Shown here: in pieces, positions 1 through 10,092 of the stretch
How the letters are laid out: each line of letters starts with the position of its first letter
How positions within the stretch are numbered: the first letter of the stretch is position 1
Origin: Bacteroidota bacterium
Lineage (GTDB): Bacteria; Bacteroidota; Bacteroidia; Chitinophagales; Saprospiraceae
Direction: 5' to 3'
Length of the DNA: 36,498 bases
NCBI GenBank assembly: GCA_024276375.1
Contig: JAJRXG010000267.1
Location: forward strand, 1-36,498
The notes under the pieces: generated by a model
The model's database searches: none
The model's input: the letters and a program-made list of their open reading frames with translations, nothing else
Told to the model about the DNA's origin: nothing
Translations under genes and position numbers: made by a program

Positions 1-1676
1 ACCAGTACGGAGGCTTCTTCTGTATTGATACCATCGGTCGCCGTAACTGTATATAATGTCGTTTCTTCGGGACTCGCTACTACATCATTTTGCAATACTG
101 CGTCTCCAAATGTTAACCCGGTAGTGGGTGACCAAGTATAAACAACTCCCTCGGGAGCACTATTTAACAAAGCGATAGATTCTCCTATGCAAACCCTAAC
201 AGTATCTCCTACAAGGTCTATGAGCATATTGGGTGAAATACTTGATATGTCAACGTCCCGAAGCACATTGGCCGAACATTTGGTCGATGAAACAACTGTA
301 TGGGACACCATGATCGACTCGACACAATCAATCTCAAATTCGACCTCTGCCCCAAACAATGGCAATACAACATCACCTACAACTACCTCCCATCTATATT
401 GCTCAATGCTGTGGGCTTCATTGGGTTCAGTTGAAGTAGAGGTCAATTTAATTCTTTGTCTTCCATCAACACAGGTCGAGGCAACAGCATCAAATGATGC
501 TGTCATTTCACTGTTGTAAACAGCAATCGTTTGCGATATAATTACCTCACAATCCGTATCGGGATGTATAGAGCTCAACTCAACTACATAAATCCCTGAC
601 TCTGGATATGTAAAAGTCGGAGACTTCTCTGTGGATTGAAACTCGGGATCACTTGATGGTACATTAAAGTTCCATTGATAACCAAAATCATCTACAGAAG
701 TATTGTTGAAAGTAACCGTTAGTCCATCACACGTCAATTCAGGTGCCTCAAAGCTTATTTCTGCTATATCTTGACACTCTCTTACATTATATTCAAAATT
801 TCTTCTGGTCTTCGAAAGTACTTTTCCGTCTCGCCATTCCATCACTAACACACCGATCAAAAATTGCCCTATTGTATTGGGCACGGCAGTGATTGTACCT
901 GTGGCCGGATCTATCTGAAGGGCTTAACCACCCATCATATTGTCAAGAGAATATCCCTGAGCCCATTCTATCGTGTCATAACTAGGGCCTGGAGGAGGAA
1001 TGGGTTTAGGTCTTTCTTCAGAAGCTCCTGAATGAGGAGTGAACAGTGCATATGTCAATGAATCTCCATCCAAATCCGTTGCTCTATGAGCAAATGAAAT
1101 GGGCTCATTGACACAAATAAGGATTTCCGGCCAATCTCCAAATACAGGACTGCTATTGCAAGTATTCAAGGTCTCTTCTGTGAGACAAACAAAACTCGTT
1201 AGACCAGTATTCAAGGGTTCAACGATGTTATCCAATGTCACATTTCTACAACAACGCTGATATCCCAGTACATATCCTTTTTCCCTGAAGGGAAGATAAA
1301 CGGTTGCTCTATAAAGTCCTTCAGTGACACAAACTTCATCACCAAAATATCCACACATAGGACGTCCGGGGTCAATGGTATCGACCTGCAACAAGGGCAT
1401 CTCAATCATACCAAACCTTCCGAGCCAATCCAAAGGATTTCCCCTAGCATCGAAAATGCCGACAAAAGCAGGATCATCATATTGCGCATCATCCGCTCCA
1501 TAGACACAATCACGACGTATCACAAGTTCAATCTCATAAAAGTCATTGCCCAGACATTGAAATGTCATATCTGATCCAATCAAGTGGGTAGCGGATAGTT
1601 CCGTGCTAAAGACAGTCAACATCAGGACTCCTAAAGCCAGAAGTAGTCGATTTAGTCTATTTACTTTTTTACTCAT
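1..1676 (-). pseudogene. Secreted PKD-type gliding/T9SS-associated protein, interrupted by in-frame TAA (3' end outside window)
   Basis: The start at 1676 gives a signal peptide (basic residues, then LLLALGVLMLTVFS, cleavage near ELSA-THL) followed by the region typical of large Bacteroidota PKD/gliding-associated proteins: THLIGSDMTFQCLG, an RRDCVYG block, and YQRCCRN near residue 140. After 250 codons, ending SLDNMMGG, there is a TAA at 924-926. Reading on in the same frame gives ALQIDPATGTITAVPNTIGQ, which is how this family normally continues, then EWRDGKVLSKTRRNFEYNV, a PKD-like domain, and about 307 codons without another stop to the window edge. So this is a nonsense codon inside one gene, not a frameshift. 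It is the last visible gene of the porP operon, 50 bases after the PorE-like gene. It could be a real pseudogene, a sequencing error, or a readthrough case. The family call is confident; whether a product is made is not. Confidence 0.8.
924..926 (-). other. Premature in-frame stop codon (TAA)
   Basis: The codon on the minus strand is TAA, flanked by GGT GGT before and GCC CTT CAG ATA after, all in one frame. Related proteins, as I recall them, keep a sense codon between the GG and the x-L-x-IDPxTG motif, so the TAA appears to replace one residue. A single change from TCA, TTA, CAA, GAA or AAA would make it. Confidence 0.85.
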
Positions 1677-1726
1677 TAGAATATATAGTTACTACGATGA
1701 GCTAATTTTCTATTTAACATATTTCC

Positions 1727-4162
1727 TCACAGTCCTCCCTCTTTAATCTCTACAATCTCAACACGACGCTCCCTTGAAGCCTCCGGACTATAAATAGAAT
1801 TTCTTCTATCATACAATTTATCACTTACATTATCCGGTGCGAGTGATTCTCCATAGGACAATTCCGTGATTTTCAATTGGCCACTTTCAATAAAGGGTAT
1901 CAATCCACCATTTTGGTATGATCGAAGTTCATTTTGAACTGATACTACGCGACGTTGACTCAGAGCCAGATTATATCTCGTATCTGCTCTCGGTGAAGCA
2001 AATCCACGTATCGATAGATCAAAGGAATATCCGTCTTTTAACTGCCCATATATATAATCCAAGAAACGCGTAAAACGATCAAAACCTCCCTTGACATCAT
2101 GCTCAAAGAATGTCTCTACTCGATTCAGCGCCAATTCCTTCTCAGACGACCCGATATTGCGCGTGTATTCCCGCTTGAAATCTGCCTTCTTAAGTATATA
2201 GGCGTCAAAAGTGTCAAAATATCGCTTCTCAGTTGTCAACAACCTAGATCTGAGATCCGGATGATCATTGTCAAAATACAAAGCAAGCGGCAAGTAAATA
2301 TTGAGATCTCTTCGTACTAAGTAAAGATTTTTAACGATCCTTCCCGATCCATCATCATCCCGAGCAACAAATTCGACAGTATCCGGATAATATCTATCTC
2401 GCGACGCTACTATTCTATATCCACGTCCCGGAACAACATTGAACAAGAAATCATTGCCAATTTCATTTGTCAAGACGACCTCCTGAACAGAATTGTCCGT
2501 CAAATCTATGAGCTTAACTGTAGTCCCTCTAAGGGGTTCTTGTGAAATCTCGTCAAAAGTAAATACTTGCAAATCCAAACTCGTACGCTTGAGATAAATC
2601 TTCTTTGTGATTTCTTCGGATTTGAAAATAGCATTGGTGTTGAAAAAAAGTGTATCCGTAGCGTAATTTGGCTTACTGCTGATGAGCATATACTCCTTGT
2701 TGCGATCTATATTGAATAGATGGTCATTGCCAATGTCATTAGTGATCTCATTGAGCAATTCCCCACTTTCAACACAGAACAACTTCACATTAACACCTTC
2801 AAGACTATCTAATGATCTTGCATCAAAGGTCAAGGCATTGAGATTGATCTGCAAATCCGAAATCTCTACCTTATATATATCGTAACAACAAGATCTGTTC
2901 TTCTCATCAATATACTGGGACCCCGTTCTGTTGGAGGAGAACAAGGCTTGAACTCCATCGTCTTGAAGTGAATAGAATACGTCATTGTAGCTACTATTGG
3001 TTGGTGTACCTAGATTTTCCGGCTTACCAAACAGGCCTCCATCCACAACACTTCTAAATATGTCAAACCCTCCCAAAGTGGCATATCCATCGGAGCTAAA
3101 ATACAAGACCTGTGATGGAGAGTGAAAGAAAGGCGATATATCATCTGATGATGTATTGACAGCACTGACATTGAGTGGTGTACCATATTCATTGATTCCT
3201 TCTAAGGTCACCATCCACACATCCATACCTCCTTTGCCCCCAGATCTATCGGATGCAAAATACAAAACCTCCTTGCCCGAAGATTTGTCAAAACCAATAC
3301 TTGGTTGGGTGCTCGTGACACTATCAACATTGATTGGCGCAGGCAGTTTGGCAGCTTCTCCCAATGAACCATCGCTACCAACCGATCTAACATATAAATC
3401 ACACCTAATACTTCCTCCTGATTGATTTTCACATATTGTATAGAACATTCGAGCGCCATTGAGTGTGTATGCTGCATGCGCCGTATGCAGGTTGGGGTTA
3501 TTGAGATCCTCTTGCAACTCTACCGGAAGGCCTCCTTCATTGACCGTCATGATTTTGGAGATGAATTCATTTCCATATTGTTTTCTATCGAGGGGGAGTT
3601 CGCTTACAGAAGAATATACTATTTGATCCCCTTTCGAGATAGCACCAATCTCCGAATACGGGGTATTGGCAGAACCCTCCAATAGAGAGACCTCAACCGA
3701 TGTCTCGGGGTTGTCTATGATACTTTTGGCCCAATCTATAGCACTGATTTCTTTTTTGGCCTTGGAAGTTGCAAATTGATCATCTCCTTCTTCTGTACTC
3801 AAATACAACTCATAGTTGCGACGTGCCATATCATATTTGCCTTGATACTGTTGTACTTGAGCCAACCAATACGTCGATTTTGGGTAGATTCCGTCAGCAT
3901 CCCTGCTCACAACTTCGGTGTAAAACTGCTCGGCAAGTTCATAGGAATGAAACTTCCGTGCACTTTCGGCAGTCATATAGATAACCTCCAAATCTGTACT
4001 ATCAAAATCGAGGGTTTCTAGATAGTAAGTTAAGGCACTGTAGTACTTACCATCGTCATATGCCTCTTCAGCTGCTGCTGTCCATGCTTGCCGGGTTTGG
4101 CTAGAAACAACGTTCAACGAGAGAATCAAAACTACGAATATATATGCTATCCTCATGCTCAT
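1727..4162 (-). CDS. PorE-like TPR / PD40 propeller / CRD / OmpA protein
   Basis: About 811 residues. A signal peptide (MRIAYIFVVLILSLNVVSS) has no lipobox cysteine. Then TPR-like helices (about 25-150), a PD40/WD40-like propeller (about 170-435, with YFASDRSGG and YFSSDGYA type strands), two carboxypeptidase-regulatory-like domains (about 440-525 and 530-615, both with an EIGND/DIGND turn), and a C-terminal OmpA domain (from about 620, with NLALSQRRVVSVQNEL and a terminal RERRVEIVEI) that should bind peptidoglycan. This order matches PorE of the type IX secretion system, which anchors the machinery to the cell wall; PorE is described as a lipoprotein with one CRD, so this is a relative, not a proven ortholog. 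The frame is open to a GTG at 4186, but I prefer the ATG at 4162 (MSMR) or 4156 because they start directly before the signal peptide. It follows porP with a 4-24 base spacing or overlap, so they are co-transcribed. Confidence 0.88.
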   Translation of the reverse strand: MSMRIAYIFVVLILSLNVVSSQTRQAWTAAAEEAYDDGKYYSALTYYLETLDFDSTDLEVIYMTAESARKFHSYELAEQFYTEVVSRDADGIYPKSTYWLAQVQQYQGKYDMARRNYELYLSTEEGDDQFATSKAKKEISAIDWAKSIIDNPETSVEVSLLEGSANTPYSEIGAISKGDQIVYSSVSELPLDRKQYGNEFISKIMTVNEGGLPVELQEDLNNPNLHTAHAAYTLNGARMFYTICENQSGGSIRCDLYVRSVGSDGSLGEAAKLPAPINVDSVTSTQPSIGFDKSSGKEVLYFASDRSGGKGGMDVWMVTLEGINEYGTPLNVSAVNTSSDDISPFFHSPSQVLYFSSDGYATLGGFDIFRSVVDGGLFGKPENLGTPTNSSYNDVFYSLQDDGVQALFSSNRTGSQYIDEKNRSCCYDIYKVEISDLQINLNALTFDARSLDSLEGVNVKLFCVESGELLNEITNDIGNDHLFNIDRNKEYMLISSKPNYATDTLFFNTNAIFKSEEITKKIYLKRTSLDLQVFTFDEISQEPLRGTTVKLIDLTDNSVQEVVLTNEIGNDFLFNVVPGRGYRIVASRDRYYPDTVEFVARDDDGSGRIVKNLYLVRRDLNIYLPLALYFDNDHPDLRSRLLTTEKRYFDTFDAYILKKADFKREYTRNIGSSEKELALNRVETFFEHDVKGGFDRFTRFLDYIYGQLKDGYSFDLSIRGFASPRADTRYNLALSQRRVVSVQNELRSYQNGGLIPFIESGQLKITELSYGESLAPDNVSDKLYDRRNSIYSPEASRERRVEIVEIKEGGL

Positions 4163-4170
4163 CTTAAACT

Positions 4171-5214
4171 TTAGAATATTGGACACACTTTGACTTTTTC
4201 AAGAGGTATAACATCAGTAATGATATATTTGAAATGCAATTCAAAGGAAGTAGGCCTATGGCCTATGGCTACATTATCACTGCCTACTTGACTAAAATCT
4301 CTAATATTTACATCATAATTGGCTGATATATAATAGTTTTTAAATTGGATTGCAATAACCGGAAACAGTGAACCACTGGTTCTATATCCTATTCCTACAT
4401 GTACCTCCGTTTCTTTTCCTCTCCTTTGATTGACATGGATCTTTCCCAGTGCGCCCAAAACAGTTTCTCTATATGCACCTTGAAACTGAAACAAGGCATC
4501 CAATTGGATATCCAATTTTGCAGCGACCTGAAATGTTCCAACACCAGTCAAAGAAATTCGTCTCGGGAGTTTTATATTGTCATCTCCACCCGGAAGAGGG
4601 TCGATCAGCGAAGTATTGGGTTCAATCAGATGAAATACTCCAAGTCCAATATCCAGCTTGGTGCGTTTTGATTTTTGCCAACGATAGTTGAGCCCAAGAC
4701 CATTGTCAATAAAACTTGTACTGCGCACATCCAATTGCTCGCCGATTGATAGAGTGGGGTCAAAAGCTATTCCATTCCATTGATTGTCCCATCTCAATGA
4801 TGTTTGATCAAAGTTCCTATTGCCATAACCGATCATCGCTCCTATGGTAAACAGATTTTGTTCATTGATGATCTTAGTCCAACTACCCGTTAGATTAATA
4901 TTGGATTGACTGAGGCTAGTACCTTGACCTTGCCTATCGTGATTCACCAAGATCCCACCGGAGAAAAAGTAATTTTGGCCGGCCTTAGGATACCATTTGC
5001 GGTCAAATGAACCACTAAATGTAGTCCAAGGAACCGGAACCGAACTCCATTGGCTTCTATAACTTAGATTGACTCGTTTGTCTCCATTAAATATACCTGT
5101 CTTACCCGGATTGACATTGAGTGGGCTATTATAAAACTGGGAATAATGTATATCCTGAGCACCTAGAGTTCCAGCTACTAGCACAAAAAGAAGATAGAGT
5201 ATAGTATTTCTCAT
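4171..5214 (-). CDS. Type IX secretion system membrane protein PorP/SprF family
   Basis: 347 residues, outer-membrane beta-barrel. The signal peptide ends near LGAQ and is followed by the family hallmark DIHYSQFYNSPLNVNPGKTGIF; the rest is alternating beta strands with RISLTG and YYISANYDVN type segments. Family members partner with T9SS cargo carrying type B sorting domains (SprB-like proteins) and are usually encoded beside that cargo. Here it leads an operon with a PorE-like protein and a PKD-type secreted protein, the usual arrangement. Start chosen at the ATG giving an intact signal peptide. A genome typically has several paralogs, so I do not assign porP or sprF itself. Confidence 0.93.
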   Translation of the reverse strand: MRNTILYLLFVLVAGTLGAQDIHYSQFYNSPLNVNPGKTGIFNGDKRVNLSYRSQWSSVPVPWTTFSGSFDRKWYPKAGQNYFFSGGILVNHDRQGQGTSLSQSNINLTGSWTKIINEQNLFTIGAMIGYGNRNFDQTSLRWDNQWNGIAFDPTLSIGEQLDVRSTSFIDNGLGLNYRWQKSKRTKLDIGLGVFHLIEPNTSLIDPLPGGDDNIKLPRRISLTGVGTFQVAAKLDIQLDALFQFQGAYRETVLGALGKIHVNQRRGKETEVHVGIGYRTSGSLFPVIAIQFKNYYISANYDVNIRDFSQVGSDNVAIGHRPTSFELHFKYIITDVIPLEKVKVCPIF

Positions 5215-5356
5215 CTCAAGCGCATGGTTTCGTTCACAGAATAAGATACCCGTAATGTATAGATTTTAGTGGTTTACACCAAAATAAAGCAACAAATTAT
5301 GCACCTTTACTAGTGTTAACCCTTATAATTCAACCACTTACGGTCACCTTGATAGA

Positions 5357-5384
5357 CAAAAGTACAAATAATCATCCAAATATA
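5357..5384 (-). promoter_or_regulatory. Candidate -7 promoter elements upstream of porP operon
   Basis: On the minus strand two matches to the Bacteroidota -7 element TAnnTTTG occur: TATATTTG (5384-5377) and TACTTTTG (5364-5357). Neither has a TTG at the ideal 17-23 base spacing, so they are only candidates. The second would give a 5' leader of roughly 135 bases before the porP start at 5214. Confidence 0.35.
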
Positions 5385-5443
5385 ATATTGTATTTATCGC
5401 ATCATTATTTTAATATATATTGATTTTTGTGGAATAACTGTGT

Positions 5444-6916
5444 ATGAAAATATTTGAGTCTAAGGCCATTGCCCAAATCGACCGGGAAACAATCCGTTTG
5501 GGAAGGAGTGAAAATGAATTGATTTGTCGGGCTGCTTCATCTTTTATTGGATGGCTCATGCCACGCATTTCACGCATTTCACAGGTGACTTGTCTGTGTG
5601 GCCCGGGCAACAATGGTGCTGATGGCTTGGAGATTGCCTATCAATTGTCAGCATGGGGATACTGTGTTGATGTGGTATGTTTTGAGTTTGGTAAGAAGAG
5701 CCAAGGATATGCCTTTCATAAATCCAAGATTGTTGCAAGTCACATCCCCTATAGAATATTTCAAGAAGCTCCGACTCAATGGCAGTTTACTATGGGTGAC
5801 GTAGTGATTGATGCCCTATTGGGCAATGGACTTAATCGTGTGCTGGAGTTTCCTTATAAGGATTTGGTCATGTATGTCAACGCCATGCAAAAAGAAGTGT
5901 ATGCTGTTGATGTTCCTACGGGGATGATGACCACAAAAGAAATCGAGGGGTGTATCATGAGATGCCGTGGAACTTTTTCCTTTGAATTTCTCAGGAAGGC
6001 CTTCTTTTTAAGAGAAGCATATGCATATACCGGTGATTTTCAGTATGGGTCTATCGGGCTTTCAATTGATGTTATCCAAAAAGTGGGCACATCAACATTT
6101 ATGACGGACAGGTCATTTGTTCGAAAGTATTTCAAGAAACGATCGCCACATAGCTATAAGAGAGATTATGGTCATACCTTATTGATTGGTGGCAGTGAAG
6201 GGATGACTGGATCCATAGTATTGTGTGCACGTGCTGCAATTGCTTCCGGAGTAGGTCTTTGCACAGTAGTTTCGGACAAAAAAAACCGCACCATCGTTCA
6301 ATCTTCTTTACCCGAAGCTATGTTTAAAGCCCTTGACGGCGGAGATATAAATTGGGATCAATATACCATAGCTATCGGTTGTGGTTTAGGGCAGCAAGAA
6401 TCTGCTTATACCCTGCTTGAAAGAATGCTTCAATCCGTTGATCGCCCGATTGTTATAGATGCTGATGCGCTCAATATATTGGGCAGGAATCGAGATCTAT
6501 GGAATCTTCTTCCTCGAGGCAGCATTTTGACGCCTCATATTGGCGAATTTCACAGATTATTCGGGCGATGCAGCACTGATTATGAACGGATAGAGTTGCT
6601 CAGAATATCGGCACATAAATATAATGTTCATATTGTCCTCAAGGGAAAATATACACAGATTGCCAGCCCCAATGGTGAATTATATTTTAATTCAACCGGC
6701 AATCCGGGGATGGCGACAGGCGGTAGTGGAGATGTACTATCGGGAATTATCTGTGGATTTCTGGCACAGGGTTATGATGCTCAGATTGCAGCCATTGTCG
6801 GAGTCTATCTTCATGGTCTCAGTGGTGACCTTGCGGCTTTAAAGTTAGGTATGAGTGGACTAAGTCCTTCATCAATAATTGACTTTCTTTCCGACTCAAT
6901 AAAAAAAGTACAATGA
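5444..6916 (+). CDS. nnr: Bifunctional NAD(P)H-hydrate epimerase / ADP-dependent NAD(P)H-hydrate dehydratase
   Basis: 490 residues, full length for the fused YjeF protein. The N-terminal YjeF_N domain (1-215) epimerises R- and S-NAD(P)HX; it shows CGPGNNGADG (52-61; many homologs have NNGGDG), IDALLGNG (122-129) and AVDVPTG (154-160). The C-terminal ribokinase-like domain (about 225-490) dehydrates S-NAD(P)HX using ADP; it shows TLLIGGSEGMTG (245-256), TPHIGEF (363-369), VLKGK (398-402) and GNPGMATGGSGDVLSG (419-434), whose Asp430 is the expected catalytic base. It repairs damaged NADH and NADPH in the cytoplasm. The stop overlaps the start of the downstream Sir2 gene as ATGA, so the two NAD-linked genes are translationally coupled. 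Confidence 0.96.
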   Translation: MKIFESKAIAQIDRETIRLGRSENELICRAASSFIGWLMPRISRISQVTCLCGPGNNGADGLEIAYQLSAWGYCVDVVCFEFGKKSQGYAFHKSKIVASHIPYRIFQEAPTQWQFTMGDVVIDALLGNGLNRVLEFPYKDLVMYVNAMQKEVYAVDVPTGMMTTKEIEGCIMRCRGTFSFEFLRKAFFLREAYAYTGDFQYGSIGLSIDVIQKVGTSTFMTDRSFVRKYFKKRSPHSYKRDYGHTLLIGGSEGMTGSIVLCARAAIASGVGLCTVVSDKKNRTIVQSSLPEAMFKALDGGDINWDQYTIAIGCGLGQQESAYTLLERMLQSVDRPIVIDADALNILGRNRDLWNLLPRGSILTPHIGEFHRLFGRCSTDYERIELLRISAHKYNVHIVLKGKYTQIASPNGELYFNSTGNPGMATGGSGDVLSGIICGFLAQGYDAQIAAIVGVYLHGLSGDLAALKLGMSGLSPSSIIDFLSDSIKKVQ

Positions 6917-7626
6917 AAAAAAGAAAAATATGTGTATTGACCGGTGCGGGAATAAGTGCGGAAAGCGGTATAAAGACATTTCGTGATGCAGATGGACTCT
7001 GGGAGGGTCATGATGTAATGGAAGTAGCGACTCCCGAAGGGTGGCACAAGAACAGAGATCTGGTTCTAAAATTTTACAATGATCGGCGACGGCAACTCCT
7101 CCGGGTATCACCCAATGATGCCCACAAGGATCTTGTCAGACTGGAGCAAAAATATGAAACCGTAATCATCACCCAGAATGTGGATGACCTCCATGAGCGT
7201 GCGGGCAGTTCAAACATCATACACTTACACGGAGAATTGATGAAGGTAAGGAGCGAGCAGTACCCCCAAGTTATATATCATTGGACAGGGGATCTAAGCC
7301 CTGAGGATAGATGTGATCAGGGGAGTTCTTTGAGGCCTCATATTGTTTGGTTTGGTGAAGATGTACCTATGTTGGGCGCTGCTGTATCAGCTATACAAAC
7401 TGCCGATATAGTCATGATCATCGGTACTTCAATGCAGGTATATCCTGCGGCGGGATTAACGGCATATGCTCCTCCCTCGGCATCGATATACTACATTGAC
7501 CCCAAGCCTCAAATAAATCATGAGTTGCACCAACAATCCGATCGACTACACATCATTAGTGGTACTGCCGTAAAAAATGTAAAAGTGGTGGTTGAACGAC
7601 TTTTAACCTCCTCATCAACTGAATGA
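6913..7626 (+). CDS. cobB: Sir2-family NAD-dependent protein deacylase
   Basis: 237 residues, cytoplasmic. It removes acyl groups from lysines using NAD, releasing nicotinamide. Visible motifs are GAGISAESGIKTFR (11-24), QNVD (88-91) and LHG with catalytic His106. Tyr55 and Arg58 in FYNDRRR form the YxxR pair that in class III sirtuins (E. coli CobB, SIRT5) binds succinyl or malonyl groups, so desuccinylase activity is plausible. The four zinc-binding cysteines of classical sirtuins are absent: the segment after HG has a single Cys (RCDQGSSLRPH), which I recall as common among Bacteroidota homologs. The start overlaps the nnr stop by four bases. A run of eight T follows the stop, without a clear stem. 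Confidence 0.93.
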   Translation: MKKRKICVLTGAGISAESGIKTFRDADGLWEGHDVMEVATPEGWHKNRDLVLKFYNDRRRQLLRVSPNDAHKDLVRLEQKYETVIITQNVDDLHERAGSSNIIHLHGELMKVRSEQYPQVIYHWTGDLSPEDRCDQGSSLRPHIVWFGEDVPMLGAAVSAIQTADIVMIIGTSMQVYPAAGLTAYAPPSASIYYIDPKPQINHELHQQSDRLHIISGTAVKNVKVVVERLLTSSSTE

Positions 7627-7649
7627 TTTTTTTTCTCATTCCATCTAGA

Positions 7650-10019
7650 TCAACTACCGCACATTAGGCAGTCTTCATCCATTGTACATACTTCACCCAT
7701 TGGGATTTCATCCTGCTCTGTTAATTCTTCTTCACTTTTGACGTATTTCTTTTGATGTTTGGCACTGAGAGTAAACTTGATTGGATCTACGGCTGCTTTT
7801 GATCTGAGATAATACATGCCAGTTTTTAGACCTTTTTGCCAAGCATAGAAATGCATAGATGTCAATTTGCCAAAATTGGGATTTTCAATAAATAGGTTTA
7901 AGCTTTGACTCTGACAGACATATGCTCCACGGTCTGCCGATAGATCAATGATCGTCTTTTGGCTGATTTCCCAAACGGTTTTGTACAGGGCTTTTAAATC
8001 CTCGGGGATATCATCAAAATCCTGAATAGATCCATTGGAAGCCATGAGTCTTTCCTTCATGTCATCATTCCACAATCCTCTACTTATCAAGTCTTTAAGA
8101 AGGTGTTTGTTGACAATAATATACTCTCCCGAGAGCGTTCTTCTTGTGTAAAGGTTAGAAGTATATGGTTCTATACATTCATTATTACCCAGTATTTGAG
8201 ATGTTGAGGCTGTTGGCATCGGAGCTAGAAGCAAACTATTGCGAATGCCCGATTTAGTAATTTTTTCCTTGAGACTCTTCCAATCATATCTATCTGTAGG
8301 TGTGACGCCCCACATATCAAATTGTAGGATTCCCTTGCTTGCCGGTGAGCCTTGGAATGACTGATAAGCACCGTTTTTCTCAGCCAAGGCATTGGATTCG
8401 GTGAGAGCAGCGTGATAAATGGTTTCAAATATGTCGATATTCAGTTGTTTGGCTTCTGGACTATCAAAAGGAGCTCTGCACAAAATAAACGCATCTGCCA
8501 ATCCTTGGACACCGATGCCGATCGGTCGATGTCGGAAATTGGAATTTTGAGCTTCAATTACGGGATAATAGTTGATATCGATAATCTTGTTCAGGTTGCG
8601 GGTGATCACACGTGTTACTTCGTAGAGCTTTTCGAAATCAAAAACACCATTCTCAATATACTTAGGTAGAGAAATGGATGCCAAATTACAGACCGCTACC
8701 TCATCGGGAGATGTGTATTCTAGGATTTCAGTACAAAGATTACTGGATCGTATAGTACCTAGGTTTTTTTGATTGGATTTCTCATTGCACGCATCTTTGT
8801 ATAGGATGTATGGGGTACCTGTTTCGATTTGAGAATTTAATATTTCAAACCATAGATCTTGAGCTTTAACAGTCTTGATTGCCCTACCTTCGGATTCATA
8901 CTGTAAATAAAGTTCTCGATGCTTGCTACCATAGCTATCATCCAATCCGGGGCATTCATTGGGACAAAACAAAGACCAATCTACGGCTTCTTTCACGCGT
9001 TCCATAAATAAATCAGAAATCCAAAGCGCATAGAACAGATCTCTGGCTCTCATTTCTTCTTTGCCGTGATTTTTCTTCAATTCTAAGAAGTCGAAAATAT
9101 CGGCATGCCAAGGCTCGAGATAGATGGCAAATGCTCCTTTGCGTTTTCCGCCTCCTTGATCAACATATCGCGCTGTATCGTTAAAGACCTTCAACATGGG
9201 AACGATACCATTGGAAGTACCACCGGTTCCTTTGATATAGCTTCCTTTAGCTCTGATATTATGAATGGATAATCCGATTCCTCCTGCCGATTGACTTATC
9301 TTAGCACACCGTGTAAGTGTCTCAAATATACCTGGAATACTATCTTCTGTGACGCTCAACAGAAAGCATGAACTGAGTTGAGGCTTAGGAGTACCTGCAT
9401 TAAACAGTGTCGGAGTAGCATGGATAAACCATTTTTCGGACATTAAGTTATAGGTTTCGATTGCAGCAGCTATATCAGATCCGTGGATTCCTATAGATGT
9501 CCTCATGAGCATATGTTGGGGACGTTCCACTACCCTTCCGTCCATTCGCAAGAGATAGGATCGTTCTAGAGTTTTGAATCCAAAATAATCAAAGTTATAG
9601 TCTCTATCATAGATGATTGCCGAATCGATCTGGTCTCGATGTTCTCTTATGATATCCATTGTAGATTCCGCTATCAGACCGGCTTTGGCTTGAGTTTTGG
9701 GATCGATATAGTTAAACAATCTGTCCATGGTTTTGGAAAAGGACTTATCGGTATTCTTATGTAGATTGGATATTGCGATCCGAGCAGCCAACAAGGCATA
9801 ATCCGGATGATAAACGGCCATAGAAGCCGCTGTTTCTGCCGCCAAGTTATCCAAATCGGTAGTAGCTACTCCGTCATATAGACCAAGGATAACTTTTTTG
9901 GCGATATCAATCGGCTCAATGTGATCTGGGTTAAGACCGTAGCAGAGTTTTTTAATTCTTGCTGTTATTTTATCAAAACTGACGAGTTCAGTCTTGCCAC
10001 TTCTTTTTACTACTTGCAT
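7650..10019 (-). CDS. nrdA: Ribonucleoside-diphosphate reductase class Ia, large (alpha) subunit
   Basis: 789 residues. It reduces ribonucleoside diphosphates to deoxyribonucleotides, with NrdB as radical partner. An N-terminal ATP-cone (about 1-90, starting [13 protein letters not shown]) suggests dATP feedback control. The catalytic set is complete: Cys218 (LSSCFLL) and Cys444 (VCNLAS) as the redox pair, Asn427, Cys429 and Glu431 in SSNLCTE, the loop PMPTASTSQ, the radical-transfer pair Tyr736-Tyr737 (GMYYLRS), and a mobile tail with CLMC (Cys784, Cys787) for re-reduction. It lies 73 bases after nrdB on the same strand with no convincing promoter or terminator between, so I infer an nrdBA operon. 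It converges with the Sir2 gene, 23 bases apart. Confidence 0.98.
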   Translation of the reverse strand: MQVVKRSGKTELVSFDKITARIKKLCYGLNPDHIEPIDIAKKVILGLYDGVATTDLDNLAAETAASMAVYHPDYALLAARIAISNLHKNTDKSFSKTMDRLFNYIDPKTQAKAGLIAESTMDIIREHRDQIDSAIIYDRDYNFDYFGFKTLERSYLLRMDGRVVERPQHMLMRTSIGIHGSDIAAAIETYNLMSEKWFIHATPTLFNAGTPKPQLSSCFLLSVTEDSIPGIFETLTRCAKISQSAGGIGLSIHNIRAKGSYIKGTGGTSNGIVPMLKVFNDTARYVDQGGGKRKGAFAIYLEPWHADIFDFLELKKNHGKEEMRARDLFYALWISDLFMERVKEAVDWSLFCPNECPGLDDSYGSKHRELYLQYESEGRAIKTVKAQDLWFEILNSQIETGTPYILYKDACNEKSNQKNLGTIRSSNLCTEILEYTSPDEVAVCNLASISLPKYIENGVFDFEKLYEVTRVITRNLNKIIDINYYPVIEAQNSNFRHRPIGIGVQGLADAFILCRAPFDSPEAKQLNIDIFETIYHAALTESNALAEKNGAYQSFQGSPASKGILQFDMWGVTPTDRYDWKSLKEKITKSGIRNSLLLAPMPTASTSQILGNNECIEPYTSNLYTRRTLSGEYIIVNKHLLKDLISRGLWNDDMKERLMASNGSIQDFDDIPEDLKALYKTVWEISQKTIIDLSADRGAYVCQSQSLNLFIENPNFGKLTSMHFYAWQKGLKTGMYYLRSKAAVDPIKFTLSAKHQKKYVKSEEELTEQDEIPMGEVCTMDEDCLMCGS

Positions 10020-10092
10020 GTATTTTATTCGTGTTCAAACGTTAGTAAAGACAGGCTTGGTTGGTACAGTATAAAGTGAGGCAGTTAATAGT

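Noticed and set aside
187-519. A 110-residue plus-strand open frame
   Set aside because: It is antisense to the continued PKD-type coding frame, which explains the sequence better.
924-1676. A frameshift at the end of the 250-residue frame
   Set aside because: Translation on both sides of the stop is in the same frame, so the break is a nonsense codon.
4163-4186. GTG start for the PorE-like gene at 4186
   Set aside because: It would overlap porP by 16 bases and precede the signal peptide by residues with no signal character; the ATG at 4162 fits better.
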